43,486 nucleotides of DNA from a virus: the IMG/VR virus record IMGVR_UViG_3300009502_000090, positions 1-43,486 of that record; one strand, written 5' to 3'. A program made the position numbers and the translations under genes. Below are positions 38,835-43,486 of this stretch, piece after piece; the first letter of the stretch is position 1, and each line of letters begins with the position of its first letter. Under the pieces are notes generated by a model. That model searched no databases, was not told the origin of the DNA, and worked only from the letters and a program-made list of their open reading frames with translations.

Positions 38835-39625
38835 TACTTACTCCGGTTCTTGATGACGATGATCACGGCGACAACCGCGACAACGCCGAGGACCGCAACG
38901 GCCACAGGAAACACCCACGTTGCGTTTGGAACGTTGGCTGCTACCACAGCACTCGTTACGAGGGCCACGCCCACAGGGCCGCCTACGGCGACTGCGGGGT
39001 GTGCCGGGGCCGGGATAGCCTGGGCCACGCGTGGCTTGGGCATTTCGACACCAGCAGGCTCAACGATGTAGCTGTAGGGACCGTTGACAGCCATCAGATA
39101 GTCGCTGCGGTTCATCATGCGTCGATGCAGCAGCCCCAGCACGAACTCGTGGTTTTGCTTCGAGTACATGCAGATTGCATCAGCGGCATTGGTCGGCAGG
39201 AAGGTCCCCTCCCCTATCTTCATGAGCGTGCCAACGTCGGCCGAGGCCGCCCCGAAGCACTTTCCCTCATGATGGAGCTTCAACCACGTCGATGTTTCGA
39301 GGGCGCCTTCTCCGCAGTTGTACGAAAAATCCAGCATCACATCCCACAGCGCCTGGGATGGACAGGGGTGCCCGCACTTGCGAAACCACTCCTTGATGTC
39401 GTCGGCCTTGCGGGTCAATTCCTTAACCAGCAACACCGTGGCCTCGGGTTCGGTCAAGACGACGCCCGGTTTGGCATATTCCGGGTCAACCGTTCCATAG
39501 CCGATGGTCTGGGTGCCCTTTCCATCGGAGCGGTCGTTGTAGACCCGTGCGTAAAAGCCCTCGCGCTGCTTGGCATCGTCGATCACGATCTGGCCAATGG
39601 CCAAGGCCTCGAATGCGTCGCTCAT
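38834..39625 (-). CDS. GH24 lysozyme endolysin with C-terminal membrane segments
   Basis: 263 residues. The lysozyme core carries Glu22 (KQREGFY), Asp31 (NDRSDG) and Thr40 (TQTIGYGT), the E-D-T triad of T4-type lysozymes with a small insertion. It cleaves peptidoglycan. Residues 150-200 are a linker, and two hydrophobic segments near the C-terminus (PVGVALVTSAVVAANVP and WVFPVAVAVLGVVAVVAVII) end in KNRSK. C-terminal anchoring is unusual; SAR endolysins anchor at the N-terminus. Confidence 0.85.
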   Translation of the reverse strand: MSDAFEALAIGQIVIDDAKQREGFYARVYNDRSDGKGTQTIGYGTVDPEYAKPGVVLTEPEATVLLVKELTRKADDIKEWFRKCGHPCPSQALWDVMLDFSYNCGEGALETSTWLKLHHEGKCFGAASADVGTLMKIGEGTFLPTNAADAICMYSKQNHEFVLGLLHRRMMNRSDYLMAVNGPYSYIVEPAGVEMPKPRVAQAIPAPAHPAVAVGGPVGVALVTSAVVAANVPNATWVFPVAVAVLGVVAVVAVIIVIKNRSK

Positions 39626-39670
39626 CTCTATTATCCCTCACATTGCGTTGGCGAAGTCGCCGTGCAGGCT

Positions 39671-39952
39671 TTAGCGAAGCCCCCGCCGATGGTCGTCCCA
39701 ACGCGCGTAGACGGCGAGGACGATGCCCGCCAGCGTCGACCAGACGAACATCTGGTGGAACATCGGGGCCACGCTGTCGAGCGGCTGAGTGGTCTGAGCG
39801 ATCTGTTGGACGGCGGCCAGGGCCGGGTCAACGATCTGATCCAAGACAGTTGAAAGTGCTGCAAGAGCCGCGCCCTTGAGTGTGCGGCTTTGGGAAAGGT
39901 CTGCGCGCGGACCCGCCGGGTCTGGCGCCACTGCGCTGGGCTGGTCAGTCAT
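39671..39952 (-). CDS. Holin-like protein
   Basis: 93 residues. A helical, moderately hydrophobic N-terminal half (LKGAALAALSTVLDQIVDP) leads to one clear membrane segment (VWSTLAGIVLAVYARW, about 70-85) and a basic tail (DDHRRGLR). Short membrane proteins with this order directly before an endolysin are usually holins. The start overlaps the dNMP kinase end by eight bases. The identity is inferred from position and topology. Confidence 0.6.
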   Translation of the reverse strand: MTDQPSAVAPDPAGPRADLSQSRTLKGAALAALSTVLDQIVDPALAAVQQIAQTTQPLDSVAPMFHQMFVWSTLAGIVLAVYARWDDHRRGLR

Positions 39953-40577
39953 TGGGAACCCCCATGTTTAAGGCTTTCACTTGCTCTAGTACATAGTAAA
40001 TGTCTCCTGAGTTATCGACCACTCTATCTGCAACGAACTCATGCCAGTGAACCTCTGACGGGTGCTGGACGTTCGTCACGAAGCGGAGATACCGATACAG
40101 CACCGGGTACTGACCAACCAGCTTGTCAAGCCATGTAGCTACCCGCTCAACGCTGGGCCTGCGGACCACCCATATCTCGCCCCCACGCTCTCGGATGGCG
40201 TTCACTTCGTTCGGGAAGCGCACGTCGTCAATAACAACCCGGCTGTAGGCACGCTGCCACTGCATCTTTTCGACGTAGCGAAAGAGCGCAATCACCCACA
40301 AGTCAGGGTGAATGAGGTTGCGGCCCCACTCCGTGCCGAGACTTTGGAGTGCCCACCTGGGGGTCGCCCCGCAAAGCTGGTCGGCGGGTATCTCTTTGTC
40401 CCCACCGTCAAGCTGTTCAGCCGTGAGGCACAAGGCCCCGAGCATCCGTTTGATGCCGTCCGCGAAGCGGATACGCTTCCAACCGCACTGAGCTTCAAGG
40501 GTTTTGGCGATCATCGTCTTGCCGCAGCCCCTGGCGCCAACCAATCCAATGATCGTCGCGCTTGAAACTGGTTTCAT
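39945..40577 (-). CDS. Deoxynucleoside monophosphate kinase
   Basis: 210 residues. Walker A GARGCGKT (14-21) and the RWALQSLGTEWGRNLIHPDLW segment are typical of T4 gp1-type dNMP kinases. It raises dNMPs to dNDPs for phage DNA synthesis, complementing the class II reductase. ATG 40577 is part of a palindrome copy (ATGAAACCAGTTTCA), and the upstream ribosome binding site is weak. No other ATG start is available in the first 30 residues. Confidence 0.85.
   Translation of the reverse strand: MKPVSSATIIGLVGARGCGKTMIAKTLEAQCGWKRIRFADGIKRMLGALCLTAEQLDGGDKEIPADQLCGATPRWALQSLGTEWGRNLIHPDLWVIALFRYVEKMQWQRAYSRVVIDDVRFPNEVNAIRERGGEIWVVRRPSVERVATWLDKLVGQYPVLYRYLRFVTNVQHPSEVHWHEFVADRVVDNSGDIYYVLEQVKALNMGVPND
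40563..40576. promoter_or_regulatory. Palindrome copy 10: TGAAACTGGTTTCA
   Basis: Overlaps the start codon of the dNMP kinase, so the encoded N-terminus is MKPVS. A bound protein or a folded RNA here would affect translation initiation directly. Confidence 0.75.
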
Positions 40578-40590
40578 TTAAGCCTGCTTT

Positions 40591-41445
40591 CTAATTTGTG
40601 CGCACAAGTGCGCCTCGGTTTAGTTCACAGTTCTCGGACCGCAGTTTCACCGTTTCTTGCGAAACGGCCAGAGCCGCAATCTCCCTGCGCGTAGTTGCTG
40701 AAAAGTTCAGCAACGGTTCAGGCCTAGCCGGCCTTACCAATTCCTTAGCGTTCGAGTTCATGGGTATGATGGCCTCCTGGCGCGGCACAACAGGAACCAC
40801 TGCCACAGTCTGTACTGGGTGGACATCCTGCCTCCAGATTAGGCCGACGAACCCGCTAATGCCGTTCTGAACATCTGTGATGGAAAGCATCACAAGTTCC
40901 GTCTTCCCATCCGACTTCTTGATCATGACCGGTCGCGTCTTCCCCACCGTGCGGGATACGCGCTTGTAGTTGCGCTGCTCTCGGTACTGGTCGATGTAGA
41001 AGTGATGCCGGTCAGCATCCGGGGGCGGCATTAGGAGGGACAGGTCCGCCCCTATTACCTCTTCCGAGCTATACCCAAAGATGTCTTCGGCGGTTGGGTT
41101 GAAGACCCGGATGGTTTGCGTGTTGTCAATGAAGATGAAACCCACCGACATTCCAGTTGACATGATCCTCATGAACTCAATCTCATGCTTAGGGATCAGG
41201 TGAGCCGGGATGACATCTTCCAAGGGGGCCGGCGGCGTCGGCTTGGACGGCTGTGCCGGTATCCCCTTCCCCAGCCACACCGACCACAGATTGGTGATCA
41301 ACAAGACGACATCGCGGCGGCTGACCCGAATGGCGACATAGTAGAGGATTACGCCTACCAGCATCCCGATGACGCTGGCGGCGTTTATCGTGTTCAGTAT
41401 GTCCCACATTGACGGCGGAACCGGGATCGGAGTAATGGGCGGCAT
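40591..41445 (-). CDS. Membrane-anchored PAS-domain protein
   Basis: 284 residues. One membrane segment near the N-terminus (SVIGMLVGVILYYVAIRV, about 25-42), a proline-rich linker, a PAS domain (about 92-207: VGFIFIDNTQTIRVFNPTAE, DIFGYSSEEVIG, LLMPPPDADRHHFYIDQYRE, SGFVGLIWRQD) and a 75-residue tail without a kinase or cyclase domain. PAS domains sense ligands, redox or light. The RHHFY segment aligns with the FixL haem-ligand region (His147), but the motif also occurs in non-haem PAS. It precedes the tail-fibre gene in transcription order only by position; its role is unknown. Confidence 0.8.
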   Translation of the reverse strand: MPPITPIPVPPSMWDILNTINAASVIGMLVGVILYYVAIRVSRRDVVLLITNLWSVWLGKGIPAQPSKPTPPAPLEDVIPAHLIPKHEIEFMRIMSTGMSVGFIFIDNTQTIRVFNPTAEDIFGYSSEEVIGADLSLLMPPPDADRHHFYIDQYREQRNYKRVSRTVGKTRPVMIKKSDGKTELVMLSITDVQNGISGFVGLIWRQDVHPVQTVAVVPVVPRQEAIIPMNSNAKELVRPARPEPLLNFSATTRREIAALAVSQETVKLRSENCELNRGALVRTN

Positions 41446-41458
41446 CTCACGGCCCTCC

Positions 41459-43486
41459 TTACGTGTTGACGGGGGTTATGATGATGTTGCTCAGAAAGCC
41501 TACGCTTCCCGATGTTGCGCTGCCTCCGTTGAAATAGACCTTGTAATTATAAGTCGAACCCATTGGAACAACACGTACAGTATAGGTCACTGCGCTTGTT
41601 GTTCCTGGTGTGTATTGAAAATCAAACGACGTTAGCGTTCCCATGCTCGATTGATTATTGTCGCATATACCCACATAGATCACAGTGGAACCAGCAAGTA
41701 CCGTGACCCAGAAGCAGTCCGCCGTCGTGAAGCACCCACCATGAACCTGTGCGTGTATCCACATGTTTTGAGTAGTAGACGTAGCGGCGCAGGAAAGAGA
41801 AAGAACCTGGGTTCCATCAGTCGCGGCTGGTGGAGTGTTGCCTGCCACCTTGTAGGGATATGAGGTCGTTGTAGGGTCGATTGTGGATGCTGAAGTGGTG
41901 CCAGAGTAGTATTGGGTTGGCGACCCACCACCACCGCCAGACGGGGTTCCGGCAATCCACTTGGATGATGCGTTGTCATATTTCAGGTACTTCCCATCTA
42001 TACCACTGCCTTCCGAAACATTCACGTCGGTCAGGCCGGATAGTGTCGATGAACCACTACTTATTAAAGTAGCCACCCACTTGCTTGTCGAGTTGCTCCA
42101 GGTCAGGGCGTAACCGTTTATCCCTGAGCCTTCAGTCACGTTCACGTCGGTCATCCCGGCCAAGGACGTTCCGATAGACGTGGCCACCCACTTCGATGTT
42201 GAGTTGCTCCAGGTGAGTGCCTTACCATCAATCCCGGAACCTTCTGTGAAGTTTACATCAGTCAATGCCGAAAGGGCAAGTGATGGCGTCCCCGGTTGCC
42301 ACAACGCAACCGAGTTATTCCATATCAAGGCCTTTCCGTTGTCGCCAGAGTTCTCAGAGACAGCGACATCCGCAAGGTTTTTCAAGGTGAAGGCACCGGA
42401 AACCCACTTCGACGAAACGTTCTGGTACATCAGAACGTAGCCGTTGATTGTGCTACCCTCGACGATGAAAACGTCGGACAGGTCCGAAAGGGCCGGGAGG
42501 GTTGCCACCCACTTCCCCGTTCCGTTGCTCCACTTGAGGTATTTGCCGTCAATACCTGACCCCTCTGTCACGTTGACATCGGACAAGCCGGAAAGGGCGC
42601 TGGCTACTGAGGCGGCGACCCACTTGCTGGTGCTGTTATTCCAGGTCAGGGCCTTACCGTCTATCCCGCTGCCCTCGGTCACGTTGACATCGGTGAGGGT
42701 GGCGAGGGTGGTCGTGAGCGATGATGCTACCCACTTGCTGGTCGAATTGCTCCATGTCAGGGCCTTGCCATCAATCCCGGCGCCTTCGGTGACGTTCACA
42801 TCGGTCAAGCCGGAAAGGGTGGTCACAACGAGGCCACCGATGGTGGTGTTCTCCCACTTCCCATCCGTCCCATTCCAGGCAAGCACCTGGGAACCAGACG
42901 GGCTGGAGATCGTAACATCCGAGCAACCGGAAAGGGCCGTGACCGGGGTACTGTTCACCCACTTGGTGGTCGAGGCGCTCCATACGAGTTGCTGCCCGTT
43001 CGCGATGCTGGTCAAGTTCACGTCGGCCAAGCCACTTAGTGACTGAGCGGGAATGGCCACGTTCTCCCACTTGGCAGCGGATGAAACCCAGGTAAGCACC
43101 TGCCCATTCGCCGCGCTTGAAACGGTAACATCGGTCAAGGTCCCAACTGTCGTGACCGGGGTGTACGCCACCCACCTCGCCGAGCCCGTGCTCCATTGGA
43201 TACTCTGCCCAGCCGTTGGGCTGGAAACAGACACGTCACTGAGGGCTTCAAGGGAAGGAGCAGTATACCCAGCGTTGACCCACTTGGCGGTCCCGCTGTT
43301 ATAAATCAGGGCTTGGCCATTGGTCGGGCTGGAGATGGACACGTCTGTGCAGCCGGCGATGCTGCTTGTAACCGCAGTCGCCACCCATTTGGTGGTCGAA
43401 TTATTCCAGGTGAGTGCATATCCGTTGATACCCGACCCTTCGGTGACATTTACGTCAGTGCAGCCAGACAAAGAGGTCGAGATCGC
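41459..43486 (-). CDS. Repetitive tail-fibre-type protein, open at right edge
   Basis: At least 675 residues; the frame runs off the window edge, so the N-terminus lies outside. About fourteen imperfect repeats of roughly 35 residues follow one pattern: LSGLTDVNVTEGSGIDGKAL, then W-(N/S)-N-(S/T)-T-S-K-W-V. The final 154 residues form a distinct beta-rich, Gly/Ser/Thr-rich domain with three Cys. Such repeats are common in phage fibres, and the terminal domain may be the receptor-binding tip. The gene ends just before the PAS gene. Confidence 0.75.
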   Translation of the reverse strand, partial: AISTSLSGCTDVNVTEGSGINGYALTWNNSTTKWVATAVTSSIAGCTDVSISSPTNGQALIYNSGTAKWVNAGYTAPSLEALSDVSVSSPTAGQSIQWSTGSARWVAYTPVTTVGTLTDVTVSSAANGQVLTWVSSAAKWENVAIPAQSLSGLADVNLTSIANGQQLVWSASTTKWVNSTPVTALSGCSDVTISSPSGSQVLAWNGTDGKWENTTIGGLVVTTLSGLTDVNVTEGAGIDGKALTWSNSTSKWVASSLTTTLATLTDVNVTEGSGIDGKALTWNNSTSKWVAASVASALSGLSDVNVTEGSGIDGKYLKWSNGTGKWVATLPALSDLSDVFIVEGSTINGYVLMYQNVSSKWVSGAFTLKNLADVAVSENSGDNGKALIWNNSVALWQPGTPSLALSALTDVNFTEGSGIDGKALTWSNSTSKWVATSIGTSLAGMTDVNVTEGSGINGYALTWSNSTSKWVATLISSGSSTLSGLTDVNVSEGSGIDGKYLKYDNASSKWIAGTPSGGGGGSPTQYYSGTTSASTIDPTTTSYPYKVAGNTPPAATDGTQVLSLSCAATSTTQNMWIHAQVHGGCFTTADCFWVTVLAGSTVIYVGICDNNQSSMGTLTSFDFQYTPGTTSAVTYTVRVVPMGSTYNYKVYFNGGSATSGSVGFLSNIIITPVNT
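41940..43486 (-). repeat. Coding tandem repeats, about 35 residues each
   Basis: Fourteen imperfect units encode L-x2-(L/C)-(T/S)-D-V at the start and K-W-(V/I/E) at the end. Two subtypes occur: TEGSGIDGK (mostly C-terminal units) and SSPxNGQ (mostly N-terminal units). DNA identity is high between some units (for example those near 42600-42800), which would allow unit loss or gain. Confidence 0.8.

Noticed and set aside
41940-43486. Possible CRISPR array
   Set aside because: The repeats are in frame, vary in sequence and encode a protein pattern; there are no constant repeats with unique spacers.

Overview
This window is a GC-rich stretch of a large tailed double-stranded DNA bacteriophage (or a closely related prophage). 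It carries a large terminase, a family A DNA polymerase, a DnaB-type helicase, a primase, an SSB, a RecA-like protein, a nucleotide-metabolism set, a four-gene lysis cassette with two-component spanins and the end of a long repetitive tail-fibre-type gene. Spanins, including a lipobox outer-membrane partner, imply a Gram-negative host. I cannot name the host from sequence alone. No tRNA, rRNA, CRISPR array or insertion sequence was seen.

Layout. Positions 1-6971 run on the plus strand: small hypothetical genes, a gamma-glutamylcyclotransferase-fold protein, a SNF2-type helicase, a small helix-turn-helix protein, a serine recombinase and a 370-residue protein with its own sigma70-like promoter. 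The strands converge at about 6970 over a strong GC hairpin. Everything from 6997 to the right edge is on the minus strand. Read in transcription direction (right to left) it holds: a repeat-rich tail fibre (open at the window edge), a membrane PAS protein, a dNMP kinase, and a lysis cassette (holin, endolysin, i-spanin, o-spanin). Next comes a cassette of Ycf46-like AAA ATPase, an unknown, DUF1257/Ycf35-like and DUF2997 proteins. Then follows the replication operon (initiator-like protein, degenerate loader-like protein, DnaB helicase, Pol A with a UDG-like N-terminus, primase, SSB, an HNH protein, a UvsW-like helicase, a RecA-like protein and three nuclease/resolvase candidates). The left part holds a class II ribonucleotide reductase with an intein, a PhoH-like ATPase, a ParB-methyltransferase fusion, a terminase small-subunit candidate, and a large terminase whose P-loop is split by a second intein.

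The replication and recombination genes are packed tightly, with ATGA/TAATG overlaps, and look co-transcribed. The class II (B12-dependent) reductase needs no R2 partner, and none is visible. The dNMP kinase complements it.

The most unusual features are: (1) a dispersed 14-bp palindrome, TGAAACYGGTTTCA, in ten exact copies, nine of them between genes or at gene ends and often beside predicted promoters, which suggests a phage-wide operator or stoperator network; (2) the Ycf46/DUF1257/DUF2997 cassette, a set best known from cyanobacteria and plastids; (3) two inteins placed exactly in catalytic motifs; (4) a membrane-anchored PAS protein whose sequence resembles the FixL sensor domain. All family assignments come from motif recognition, not database searches.
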